This document shows positions 17,357-24,448 of a stretch of 64,000 nt of DNA, one piece after another (the stretch's first letter is position 1; each line of letters starts with the position of its first letter). This DNA comes from DASRAU01 sp035638075. GTDB taxonomy: Bacteria > Acidobacteriota > Polarisedimenticolia > Gp22-AA2. The translations under genes and the position numbers were made by a program. Below the pieces are notes generated by a model, which saw only the letters and a program-made list of their open reading frames with translations, was not told the DNA's origin and did no database searches. The stretch is taken from contig DASRAU010000034.1 in assembly GCA_035638075.1 (NCBI GenBank), forward strand, positions 1 to 64,000. Reading direction: 5' to 3'.

Positions 17357-19009
17357 CTAGGCCAGCGATTCGGCGAGAACCTTGTGGACGAGCTGGATGC
17401 AGACCGAACCTTCGCCGACCGCCGCCGCGACCCGCTTGACGCTGCCGGCGCGCACGTCGCCGATGGCGAAAACACCGGGGCGGCTGGTCTCGAACAGGAA
17501 CGGCGGGCGCGAGAAGGGCCAGGCCGCTTCGGTGAGCGCGGCGGTGTCGAGATCCGATCCGGTCTTCACGTAGCCCTTGTCGTCCATGCGGATACAGCTC
17601 TGCAGCCACGCGGTGTTGGGGTCGGCGCCGGTCATGAGGAACACGTGCCGGATGTCGCTCGTCGTCGTGGTGCCGTCGCCGTCGCGCCAGGTGACGCGCT
17701 CGAGTCCGGTCGGCTTGCCTTCCATGGCGACGATCTGCGTCTTCGTCCGCAGGGTGATGTTCGGCGTCTCTTCGATGCGACGGATGAGATAGCGCGACAT
17801 GCTCTCCTGGAGTCCGGGCTTGCGGACCATCACCGTGACCTGGCGGCACAACCCCGACAGGAAGACCGCCGCCTGGCCGGCGGAGTTCCCGCCGCCGACG
17901 ACGATCACGTCGTCTCCCTTGCAGAGATTCCCCTCCATCTGCGTCGCGCCGTAATAGACGCCGACCCCTTCGAAGCGGGACAGGTCGGGGATGTCGGGCT
18001 TGCGGTAGCGGACGCCCGACGCGATGACGATGGCGCGCGCCTGCACGCCGATCCCCGGCCCCAGCTCGACGCGATAGGGGCGGCCGCAGTCGAGCCGCAG
18101 CGCGGTGCGCGCGACGGCGAACTCCGCGCCGAACTTCTCGGCCTGCGTGAAGGCGTTCCCCGCCAGCTCCGCGCCGGGGATGCCGACCGGGAACCCGAGG
18201 TAGTTCTCGATGCGCGAGCTGGAGCCCGCCTGTCCTCCGGGGGATCGCGATTCGATCACCAGCACGTCGAGCCCTTCGGAGGCGGCGTAGACCGCGGCGG
18301 ACAGCCCGGCCGGCCCCGCCCCGATGACCACGACGTCGCGCACCAGCAGCTCGTTCATCCGGCCGTCGAGCCCGAGGCATTCGGCGACCTGCTCGATGGA
18401 GGGATCCTTGAGGACCTGGGTGCCGCGGCAGATCAGGACCGGGATGTCGTCCACCGTCACGCCGAGGCGATCGAGCGTGTCCTGGACCGCCGCGTCCACA
18501 TCCACGTCGAGATAGGTGTACGGCTGCCGGTTCCGCGTCAGGAACTCCTGGAGCGCCAGCGTGCCGGAGCAGTGGCGGGAGCCAATCAGGACGATGTTCC
18601 CGCCCCCCTGCGCCATGAGGATGGCGCGACGCTTCAGGAAGGCGCGCAGGAAGATCTCGCTCAGCTCGGCGTCGATCTGGATGACGTCGCGCAGGCGCGC
18701 CGGAGGCAGCTCGAGGGCGCGCGTCGCGCCGCGGGCGATGGCGCGCACGACGACCGGCCGGCCGGACAGGAGGTCGACGTCCCCGGTGAAAGCACCCGGC
18801 GTGTGCACCGTCACCACGTGATCGTCACCGGACCGGATCTCGATCTCGCCCCGCTCGACGATGTACATGGGCCGGTTGCGATCGCCGGCCTCCCACACGA
18901 TCTCGCCGTCGCGCAGGTCGCGCGGGGTCGTGAAGGGGCGCAGGCGCTCGATCTGCGCCGCCGTCAGCGGCGGGAAGGCGTCCCTCTCGTCGTCGATCTG
19001 TTCGGCCAT
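17357..19009 (-). CDS. Fusion of cyclic-nucleotide-binding domain, thioredoxin-fold and thioredoxin-reductase-like flavoprotein
   Basis: A 550-residue three-part protein. Residues about 20-135 are a Crp-type cNMP-binding domain (GEIVWEAGDRNRPMYIVERGEIEI, GAFTGDVDLLSGR). Residues about 138-210 are a glutaredoxin-like stretch (IVLIGSRHCSGTLALQEFL, single Cys). Residues 225-550 are a TrxR-type FAD/NAD(P)H domain with VVIGAGPAGLSAAVYAASEG, the NAD(P) loop VVVGGGNSAGQAAVFL and GVFAIGDVRAGS. The redox CxxC of thioredoxin reductase is absent: the position reads YYGATQMEG. Electrons may therefore pass to the single-Cys domain or elsewhere. It is co-transcribed with the UBP finger. Sensing of a cyclic nucleotide is inference; key phosphate-binding residues were not checked. 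Confidence 0.9.
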   Translation of the reverse strand: MAEQIDDERDAFPPLTAAQIERLRPFTTPRDLRDGEIVWEAGDRNRPMYIVERGEIEIRSGDDHVVTVHTPGAFTGDVDLLSGRPVVVRAIARGATRALELPPARLRDVIQIDAELSEIFLRAFLKRRAILMAQGGGNIVLIGSRHCSGTLALQEFLTRNRQPYTYLDVDVDAAVQDTLDRLGVTVDDIPVLICRGTQVLKDPSIEQVAECLGLDGRMNELLVRDVVVIGAGPAGLSAAVYAASEGLDVLVIESRSPGGQAGSSSRIENYLGFPVGIPGAELAGNAFTQAEKFGAEFAVARTALRLDCGRPYRVELGPGIGVQARAIVIASGVRYRKPDIPDLSRFEGVGVYYGATQMEGNLCKGDDVIVVGGGNSAGQAAVFLSGLCRQVTVMVRKPGLQESMSRYLIRRIEETPNITLRTKTQIVAMEGKPTGLERVTWRDGDGTTTTSDIRHVFLMTGADPNTAWLQSCIRMDDKGYVKTGSDLDTAALTEAAWPFSRPPFLFETSRPGVFAIGDVRAGSVKRVAAAVGEGSVCIQLVHKVLAESLA

Positions 19010-19086
19010 GGGTGTGAGACTGCATTGGACAGCAAGTCGGCGGAGACTTCAAGGGGTGTTAGCATTCCCGCTTCCGGTCCCGACCA

Positions 19087-19539
19087 ATGAATGCGCGTCC
19101 CTTGATGAGGCTCGAAGTGGTGGTGCCGCCGCCGCAGAAACTCGGCGCGGTGCCGCACGGGACGCGGGTGATCGCGCCCATCACGGGGGGGACCTTCGAA
19201 GGGCCGCGGCTGCGCGGCAGGGTTCTGCCGGCCGGCGGAGGCGATTGGACCCTCCTGCGATCGGACGGCGTCCTCGAGCTCGATCTCCGCCTGACGCTCC
19301 AGACCGACGACGACGCCCTGATCTTCATGTCGTCGTTCGGCCTCCGTGACGGGCCGCCGGACGTCCTGGCGGCCCTCGGTCGCGGCGAGCCGGTCGATCC
19401 CTCCAGGTACTATTTCCGGACTGCGCCCCGGTTCGAGACGAGCGCGCCCCGCTACGCGTTCCTGAACCGCGTCATCGCGATCGCCTCGGGCGACCGGCGT
19501 CCGACCGGACCGATCTACACGATCGAAGAGGTCCTGTGA
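19087..19539 (+). CDS. DUF3237 family protein, cytoplasmic copy
   Basis: A 150-residue DUF3237 protein, a beta-barrel fold of unknown biochemical role. Conserved text includes RLEVVVPPPQKLGAVPHGTR, TFEGPRLRGRVLP, GGDWTLLRSDGVLELD and YYFRTAPRFETSAPRYAFLN. No signal peptide is seen. It overlaps the next gene, a paralog, by four bases (GTGA) and shares most landmarks with it, so the pair arose by tandem duplication. In other organisms DUF3237 proteins often sit in aromatic or polyketide catabolic settings. Nothing beside it here fixes a substrate. Confidence 0.9.
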   Translation: MNARPLMRLEVVVPPPQKLGAVPHGTRVIAPITGGTFEGPRLRGRVLPAGGGDWTLLRSDGVLELDLRLTLQTDDDALIFMSSFGLRDGPPDVLAALGRGEPVDPSRYYFRTAPRFETSAPRYAFLNRVIAIASGDRRPTGPIYTIEEVL

Positions 19540-20159
19540 CGCGGACGCCTCCCGGCGATCCGGACGAGCGGGACGGCGGGCTCGATCGCCGGGCGCTGCT
19601 CAAGGCGGCCGCCGCGCCCGTCGTCGCCGGGGTCGTCTGCGTCCTGGGCGGCTCGCCGCCGCGCGCCGCCGCCGCGGACCGGCCCGCCGCCGAAGGAAGG
19701 GGGAGCGCGATGAACTCGAAACCGCTGATGACGGTCAGGATCCTCGCGGGGGCGCCGCAGAAGATCGGCGCCGTGGCCCACGGCAGCCGGATCATCGTCC
19801 CGGTCGCCGGGGGCGACTTCGAAGGGCCGCGTCTTCGCGGCAAGGTGCTGCCCGGGGGCGCCGACTGGCTGTTGCAGCGCTCCGACGACGTCCTCGAGCT
19901 CGATCTGCGCATCACGCTTCAGACCGACGACCACGCCACGATCTTCATGGGGTTCCAAGGGCTGCGGCACGGGCCGCCCGAGGTGATCGCCGCCCTCGGT
20001 CGCGGTGAGAGCGTGGATCCGTCGGCGTACTATTTCCGAACGCTGCCGAGATTCGAGACTTCGGCCGGGAAGTACGCCTTTCTGAATCGCATCATCACCG
20101 TCGGCGCCGGGGAAACCCGTCCGGACGGTGCGGTCCACCGGATCGACGAGATCCTCTGA
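19536..20159 (+). CDS. DUF3237 family protein, probably exported (Tat-like signal)
   Basis: A 207-residue paralog of the gene before it. The N-terminal 55 residues are extra. They contain DRRALLKAAAAPVVAGVVC, a twin-arginine-like motif followed by a hydrophobic stretch and ending near AAA-DRPA. GTG 19536 overlaps the previous stop and includes this segment; ATG 19710 would give a leaderless form. The DUF3237 core (MTVRILAGAPQKIGAVAHGS, DFEGPRLRGKVLPGGADW, YYFRTLPRFETSAGKYAFLN) is about 65-70% identical to the first copy by eye. So one copy likely works inside the cell and one outside. Export depends on the GTG start being used. Confidence 0.85.
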   Translation: MTRTPPGDPDERDGGLDRRALLKAAAAPVVAGVVCVLGGSPPRAAAADRPAAEGRGSAMNSKPLMTVRILAGAPQKIGAVAHGSRIIVPVAGGDFEGPRLRGKVLPGGADWLLQRSDDVLELDLRITLQTDDHATIFMGFQGLRHGPPEVIAALGRGESVDPSAYYFRTLPRFETSAGKYAFLNRIITVGAGETRPDGAVHRIDEIL

Positions 20160-20171
20160 CAGGAGGTGAGC

Positions 20172-20531
20172 GTGAAGACGGACGGTTACAAATCACGACT
20201 GCTGGCGGAAGAGAAGCGGCTGGTCGATCGGATGGGGCGCGCGGGGACCCAGGCGCGCGAGCCGGTTCGCGAGGTGTCCGACGAGGGCGACGCGAGCGTG
20301 GACGATGTGCGCAAGGACGCGCAGTTCGCCGTCGCCGACGCCGATTGGGTCACCCTGGGGCAGGTGCGCGACGCTTTGGCCCGCATCGAGGACGGCACGT
20401 TCGGCCGCTGCGAGGTGGACGGCGGTCCCATCGGCGAAGAGCGCCTCCGCGCGCTTCCCTGGACCCCGACGTGCGCGCTGCATGCCCGGCTCCAGGAGGC
20501 CTCCGATCCGCCGCGGACGCCCAGTCTTTAG
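20172..20531 (+). CDS. DksA/TraR-like zinc-finger protein, divergent
   Basis: A 119-residue protein with a charged helical N-terminus (residues 1-75, RLLAEEKRLVDRM and the D-x-x-D-A-x-V spacing) and a C-terminal DksA/TraR-type finger, TFGRCEVDGGPIGEERL followed by CALH. Canonical DksA has CxxC...CxxC. Here it is CxxD...CxxH, so only two Cys remain and zinc may be lost or held by mixed ligands. GTG 20172 is chosen because AGGAGG lies 5 nt upstream; an earlier GTG at 20166 overlaps that site. The gene follows the DUF3237 pair by 12 nt, so the three are probably co-transcribed. DksA relatives act at the RNA polymerase secondary channel. Confidence 0.8.
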   Translation: MKTDGYKSRLLAEEKRLVDRMGRAGTQAREPVREVSDEGDASVDDVRKDAQFAVADADWVTLGQVRDALARIEDGTFGRCEVDGGPIGEERLRALPWTPTCALHARLQEASDPPRTPSL

Positions 20532-20655
20532 ATTCCCGGACGGCAAGCCGCGCGCGTTTTTCGGTAGAAGTCCCGAGACCACGCGCCGGCGGAAACCGAT
20601 AGGATTCGGCCATTCGATCCGCGGTGGAGCAAGGAGCCCTCGAAAGGAGATCCCA

Positions 20656-21360
20656 ATGTCGAACGCGTTGAAGAACGTCGTCCTGGTGCACGGGGGATTC
20701 GTGGACGGCTCGGGCTGGGCGGGCGTCCACAAGGCGCTGAGGGGGAATGGGTACAAGGTCACCGTCGTGCAGAATCCGACGCTGACGCTCGCGGACGACG
20801 TCGCCGTGACCCGCCGGGCGATCGCCGAGCAGGACGGTCCGGTCGTTCTCGTGGGTCACTCGTACGGCGGGGTCGTGATCACCGAAGCGGGAAACGACCC
20901 CAAGGTTCAGGCGCTGGCCTACATCGCGGCGTTCGCCCCCGACCGGGGGGAGTCGGTGAACAAGCTCATCGCGAACCCCCCGCCGGGAGCGCCGGTCCCG
21001 CCGATCCTGCCGCCAAAGGACGGATTCCTCTTCCTCGATCGCGCCAGGTTCCAGGCCTCGTTCGCGGCGGACGTGGCCGAGGACATGGCGCTGTTCATGG
21101 CCGACTCGCAGGTGCCGTGGGGCGTCGAGGCGCTGAACGGCGCGGTGAGCGAACCGGCCTGGAAGGGGAAACCGAGCTTCTACCTGGTCTCCACGGACGA
21201 TCGGATGATCCCGCCCGACGCCCAGCGTGCCATGGCGCGGCGCGCCGGCGCGACCATGGTCGAGGTCAAGGGAAGCCACTCCGTCTACGTCTCGCAGCCC
21301 AAGGCCGTCGCCGCGCTCATCGAGAGGGCCGCGACGGGAATCGCAGCAAAGGACCGTTAG
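20656..21360 (+). CDS. Alpha/beta hydrolase
   Basis: A 234-residue alpha/beta hydrolase. The nucleophile elbow is GHSYGG, the oxyanion region is NVVLVHGGFVDGSGW near the start, the acid is probably Asp in STDDRMIPP, and the His is in VEVKGSHSVYVSQP. This order fits the family of short esterase-like or haloalkane-type hydrolases annotated in relatives as alpha/beta hydrolase. ATG 20656 has AAAGGAGATC a few bases upstream. It opens a group of three plus-strand genes (hydrolase, metallo-hydrolase, hydrolase) with gaps of 42 and 8 nt. Substrate unknown. Confidence 0.9.
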   Translation: MSNALKNVVLVHGGFVDGSGWAGVHKALRGNGYKVTVVQNPTLTLADDVAVTRRAIAEQDGPVVLVGHSYGGVVITEAGNDPKVQALAYIAAFAPDRGESVNKLIANPPPGAPVPPILPPKDGFLFLDRARFQASFAADVAEDMALFMADSQVPWGVEALNGAVSEPAWKGKPSFYLVSTDDRMIPPDAQRAMARRAGATMVEVKGSHSVYVSQPKAVAALIERAATGIAAKDR

Positions 21361-21402
21361 GGCGAGCGTCCGCTCGAAGGAGACCGTGGAGTCCTACGAG
21401 CA

Positions 21403-22254
21403 ATGACCACGCGCGCTCCCCTGAAATGGGACGTCTTCGTGACCCCGGGCATCCCGGTCGCCGCGAAGGATCTGCCGCCGGGTGTTACCGAGGCCCGCTT
21501 CCAGGCGATGGCGGCGACGCTCATCCAGGGGGAGCGCGACGCCGTCCTCGTGGATGCCTTCATGACGGTCGAGCAGGCGAGCGCTTTGGCCGACTGGGTG
21601 GAATCCAAGACCGCGAACCTGACGACGGTCTACATCAGCCACGGCCACGGAGACCATTGGTTCGGCCTGGGGACCCTCCTGGAGCGATTCCCGAAAGCCC
21701 GGGCGGTCGCGACCTCCGGCACGGTCGCGATGATGCGCGTCAACGCCTCGCCGGAGGTCCTGCCGCTCTGGAAGGCCTCGTTCCCGGGACAGGTTCCGGA
21801 CCGGATCGTCATGGCGCAGGAGCTCGTGGGAAACACCTTCCAGCTCGAGGGGCAGGAGCTGGTCGCGGTGGAGCTCGGCCACACCGATACCGGCAGCACC
21901 ACCTGCCTGCACGTCCCTTCCATCGGGCTCGTGGTGGCGGGGGATGCCGCCTACAACGACGTCCACCTGTACCTGGTCGAATCGAATCCGCAGACGCGGC
22001 AGGAGTGGATCCGCGCCCTCGACACCATCGAGTCGCTCCACCCGCGCGCCGTGGTCGCGTCGCACAAGCGGCCGGAGAACGACGACCATCCGCGCATCAT
22101 CGAGGAGACCCGGCAGTACATCCGCGACTTCGATCGCCTGGCAGAAACGACGCGGACCGCCCAGGAGCTCTACGAGCGGATGCTCGCGCTCTATCCGAAG
22201 CGGGTGAATCCGGGGTGGGCCCTGTGGAGCTCCGCCCGCGCCGTCAAGGGTTGA
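21403..22254 (+). CDS. MBL-fold metallo-hydrolase
   Basis: A 283-residue metallo-beta-lactamase-fold protein. The metal motif HGHGDHWF is near residue 83, further ligands are in ELGHTDTGSTTCLH and VVAGDAAYNDVH, and the last His is in ASHKRPEN. This is the class-B-like H-x-H-x-D-H pattern with a conserved GD for the bridging Asp. There is no signal peptide. It is eight bases before the next hydrolase, so coupling is likely. Family activities range from lactonase to hydroperoxide dioxygenase, and none is favoured by the sequence. The C-terminal LYPKRVNPGWALWSSARA is typical of this subfamily. Confidence 0.9.
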   Translation: MTTRAPLKWDVFVTPGIPVAAKDLPPGVTEARFQAMAATLIQGERDAVLVDAFMTVEQASALADWVESKTANLTTVYISHGHGDHWFGLGTLLERFPKARAVATSGTVAMMRVNASPEVLPLWKASFPGQVPDRIVMAQELVGNTFQLEGQELVAVELGHTDTGSTTCLHVPSIGLVVAGDAAYNDVHLYLVESNPQTRQEWIRALDTIESLHPRAVVASHKRPENDDHPRIIEETRQYIRDFDRLAETTRTAQELYERMLALYPKRVNPGWALWSSARAVKG

Positions 22255-22262
22255 GCCGAACG

Positions 22263-23138
22263 ATGCCGGCGAGCGGTCCGACGGCGACAGCCCCGACACG
22301 CCTCCTCGAGACGAGCACGGGGACGTACGCCTACCGTCGCTTCGGCGGCGGTCCCGGGCGTCCCCTGCTCTGTCTGCAGCATTTCACCGGGACCCTCGAC
22401 AACTGGGACCCGGCGGTCATCGATCCGCTCGCCTCGGGCCGCGAGGTCGTCCTGTTCGACAATGCGGGCGTCGGGCGGTCGAGCGGGGAGGTGCCCCCCA
22501 CCATCGCGGGCATGGCGAAGCACGCCCTGTCCTTCCTGAACGGCCTCGGGCTGACCGAGGTCGATGTTCTCGGCTTCTCGCTGGGTGGCATGGTCGCGCT
22601 GCAGCTTGCGCAGGACCGTCCGTCGATTCTGCGTCGGATGATCCTGGTCGGCACGGCGCCGCGCGGGGGCGAGGACATCATGCACCTCGAGAAGCCGAGT
22701 CTCGCCAGGCACCTCGGCGATCCGACGCTCAAGGGCTACGCCGTGCTGCAGAAGCTCTTCTTCGCGCCGACCGATTCGAGCCAGGCGGCGGGGGATGCCT
22801 TCATCGAGAGACTCTCCCGGCGCCGGGAGGATCACGACCCCGTTTCGGGGCCGTCCGTGGCCGGTCCGCAGATCGCGGCGTTCCGCGAATGGGAGCGGTT
22901 CGAGGGAATACGCTTCGGAGAACTCCGGCGCATCGCGCAGCCGGCCCTCGTCGTGAACGGCGTCCACGACGAGATGATCTCCGTCACGAATTCCTACCGG
23001 CTGGTCGAGAACCTGCCGAACGCCGTCCTGCTCGTGTACCCGGATTCGGGACACGGATCCCTGTTCCAGTTCCACGTCTCGTTCACGCGCCAGGCCGCGG
23101 CCTTTCTGGATTCCGAATCTCCGTTCGTCCCTGCCTGA
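22263..23138 (+). CDS. Alpha/beta hydrolase (proline iminopeptidase/haloperoxidase-like group)
   Basis: A 291-residue alpha/beta hydrolase. The oxyanion turn is LLCLQHFTGTLDNWDP (His before F), the nucleophile is in VDVLGFSLGGMVALQLA, the acid is Asp in VNGVHDEMIS, and the catalytic His is in YPDSGHGSLFQ. The start ATG 22263 is 8 nt after the metallo-hydrolase stop. No signal peptide is seen. The lid region between residues 140 and 205 is long and charged. This type is widespread and annotated as alpha/beta hydrolase; the precise substrate is not recognisable. It ends the plus-strand hydrolase group, and the convergent peroxiredoxin gene begins 31 nt later on the other strand. Confidence 0.9.
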   Translation: MPASGPTATAPTRLLETSTGTYAYRRFGGGPGRPLLCLQHFTGTLDNWDPAVIDPLASGREVVLFDNAGVGRSSGEVPPTIAGMAKHALSFLNGLGLTEVDVLGFSLGGMVALQLAQDRPSILRRMILVGTAPRGGEDIMHLEKPSLARHLGDPTLKGYAVLQKLFFAPTDSSQAAGDAFIERLSRRREDHDPVSGPSVAGPQIAAFREWERFEGIRFGELRRIAQPALVVNGVHDEMISVTNSYRLVENLPNAVLLVYPDSGHGSLFQFHVSFTRQAAAFLDSESPFVPA

Positions 23139-23169
23139 GCCCGGGACGGGGCCGGGAGCGGTTCGCGCA

Positions 23170-23766
23170 TCACTCCAGCTCGGCGAGCACCTGCGCCTGC
23201 GTCTTGCCGTACGGCGAGAACTTCGATTTGTCTCCCTTCTCCCACGCGGCTTTCTGCTCCGCGGTCTGGATGTCCCAGTCGGGGCGGCAGCGCTTCAGCA
23301 CCTCGCGCAGGTCGTGGCGCAGCTCCTCGACGGTCGGCCGCCCGAAGAACCAGTAGCCGTTGTACATCTTGAAAATGCGCAGAGAGGGCTCGAGCACGAA
23401 GGTGTACGGGATCATCGGGTTGTGCTGCGGGTCGGTGTACTCGGCGATGTCGAGATCCTTCTGGACCTTGCGTCCGGGATCCGACAGGAACGTCCAGCGT
23501 GCCCCGACGCCGCTGCGGAACTCGTTCGTCTCGAGCAGATTGTCGGTCGAAATCGTCACGAGACGGCAGTAGCCGACCTGCATCTCGTGATGGAGCTGCA
23601 CCAATCCCTCGTGCTGGCGCCGCTCCTTGGGACAGAAGCCGCCGCGCGAAAGAACGAGCACCAGCGGGTCGCTCCCCTGCAGGTCGGAGAGCGACCGGTG
23701 CCTGCCGTGATGATCCGACAACTCGTAATTCGGGAAGGTGGCGCCGGGGACGATGTCGGCTCGCAT
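23170..23766 (-). CDS. Peroxiredoxin/thioredoxin-fold redoxin (AhpC/TSA type)
   Basis: A 198-residue redoxin. The peroxidatic site is LSRGGFCPKERRQH, where the usual W/F-P-x-x-F-x-x-V-C is replaced by G-G-F-C-P-K-E, a pattern of the redoxin-like 'thioredoxin-like' subgroup. Further family blocks are LVTISTDNLLETNEFR, WTFLSDPGRKVQKDLDI and PYTFVLEPSLRI. The C-terminus carries an extra charged tail (PDWDIQTAEQKAAWEKGDKS). Reduction of peroxides or thiols is likely; resolving Cys candidates are in QVGYCRL and KRCRPD. It is first-described of a three-gene minus-strand run with the 71-aa and VOC genes, which are closely spaced upstream of it. Confidence 0.88.
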   Translation of the reverse strand: MRADIVPGATFPNYELSDHHGRHRSLSDLQGSDPLVLVLSRGGFCPKERRQHEGLVQLHHEMQVGYCRLVTISTDNLLETNEFRSGVGARWTFLSDPGRKVQKDLDIAEYTDPQHNPMIPYTFVLEPSLRIFKMYNGYWFFGRPTVEELRHDLREVLKRCRPDWDIQTAEQKAAWEKGDKSKFSPYGKTQAQVLAELE

Positions 23767-23773
23767 GAGGCTT

Positions 23774-23989
23774 CTACTTCGGCGCGCGCTCGAGGACCCT
23801 GGTCATGTGCTGACCGGCGTCCTTGACCGCGTCTTCGGGCTCCCGGCCGCGCTCGCGAGCGACGATGTAACCAGCGTACCAGTCCGACCAGTGATGCTTC
23901 GGGGCCGTGGCGTCGTAAGCGCCGTGACGCTCCTCGGCCTCGCGCAGAAATCCCGTCAGCGTGGCAATGTCCATCTCGACGATGTCCAT
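23774..23989 (-). CDS. Small conserved protein (71 aa) between VOC and peroxiredoxin genes
   Basis: A 71-residue acidic helical protein without signal or Cys. The text HHWSDWYAGYIVARERGREP followed by EDAVKDAG resembles a short element that I recall beside or fused to glyoxalase-type proteins in many bacteria. ATG 23989 follows GAAAGGAGG-like sequence (complement of the CCTCCTTTCC at 23996-24005). It is 27 nt after the VOC stop and 7 nt before the peroxiredoxin start, so it is clearly in the operon. Function unknown. The aromatic HHWSDWY core may bind a small ligand or partner. Confidence 0.75.
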   Translation of the reverse strand: MDIVEMDIATLTGFLREAEERHGAYDATAPKHHWSDWYAGYIVARERGREPEDAVKDAGQHMTRVLERAPK

Positions 23990-24016
23990 GTCGATCCTCC
24001 TTTCCGGCGCGGCGGC

Positions 24017-24448
24017 TCAGACGCGACCGGGGAGCCGCTTCTTGATCTGCTGCAGGAGCCAGCCGTTGCCGTCCGGATCCTTGAAGGTGGCGAGGCTGGC
24101 GTAGGAGTCGGTGTCCGGGTGGGGACCCGGCACCGGCTTGCCGCCGAAGCCGCTGAAGTGGAAGGTCTCGCTCACGTTGACGCCGCGCTTCACCAGATCC
24201 CGGCGGGCCTCCTCGATGTCGGAGACGACGAGGTAGAGGTTCTGCACCGAGCCGGGCGCAGCCGCGGTGACCTTGTTGCCGAAATGGATGGAGCACTGCG
24301 AGCCGGGAGGCGTGAACTGGACCACCCGGAAGCCGCCGTCTCCCGGGAAGTCGGCATCCAGCCGCCACCCCAGCCCCTCGTAGAACTTCTTGGCGCGATC
24401 GACGTCCGATACCGGGATGACGACGACTTCGAGCTTCATGTCAACCAT
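24017..24448 (-). CDS. VOC-superfamily (glyoxalase/bleomycin-resistance fold) protein
   Basis: A 143-residue two-module VOC protein (KLEVVVIPVSDVDRAKKFYE ... SLATFKDPDGNGWLLQQI). Metal-binding positions of the glyoxalase fold would be the first strand and the Glu/Gln near the end; the pattern DPDGNG-W-x-L-Q is seen. AAGGAGG lies upstream of ATG 24448. The start overlaps the stop of the flavoprotein gene by 8 bases, so translation is coupled. In many bacteria this type is annotated 'VOC family', with roles in methylglyoxal or antibiotic handling. Here the neighbourhood (disulfide oxidoreductase, peroxiredoxin-like protein) hints at stress detoxification. Confidence 0.9.
   Translation of the reverse strand: MVDMKLEVVVIPVSDVDRAKKFYEGLGWRLDADFPGDGGFRVVQFTPPGSQCSIHFGNKVTAAAPGSVQNLYLVVSDIEEARRDLVKRGVNVSETFHFSGFGGKPVPGPHPDTDSYASLATFKDPDGNGWLLQQIKKRLPGRV

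Noticed and set aside
23170..23766. Peroxiredoxin-like gene as a third selenoprotein
   Set aside because: Its peroxidatic position (GGFCPKERR) is encoded as Cys, with no in-frame TGA before the stop.
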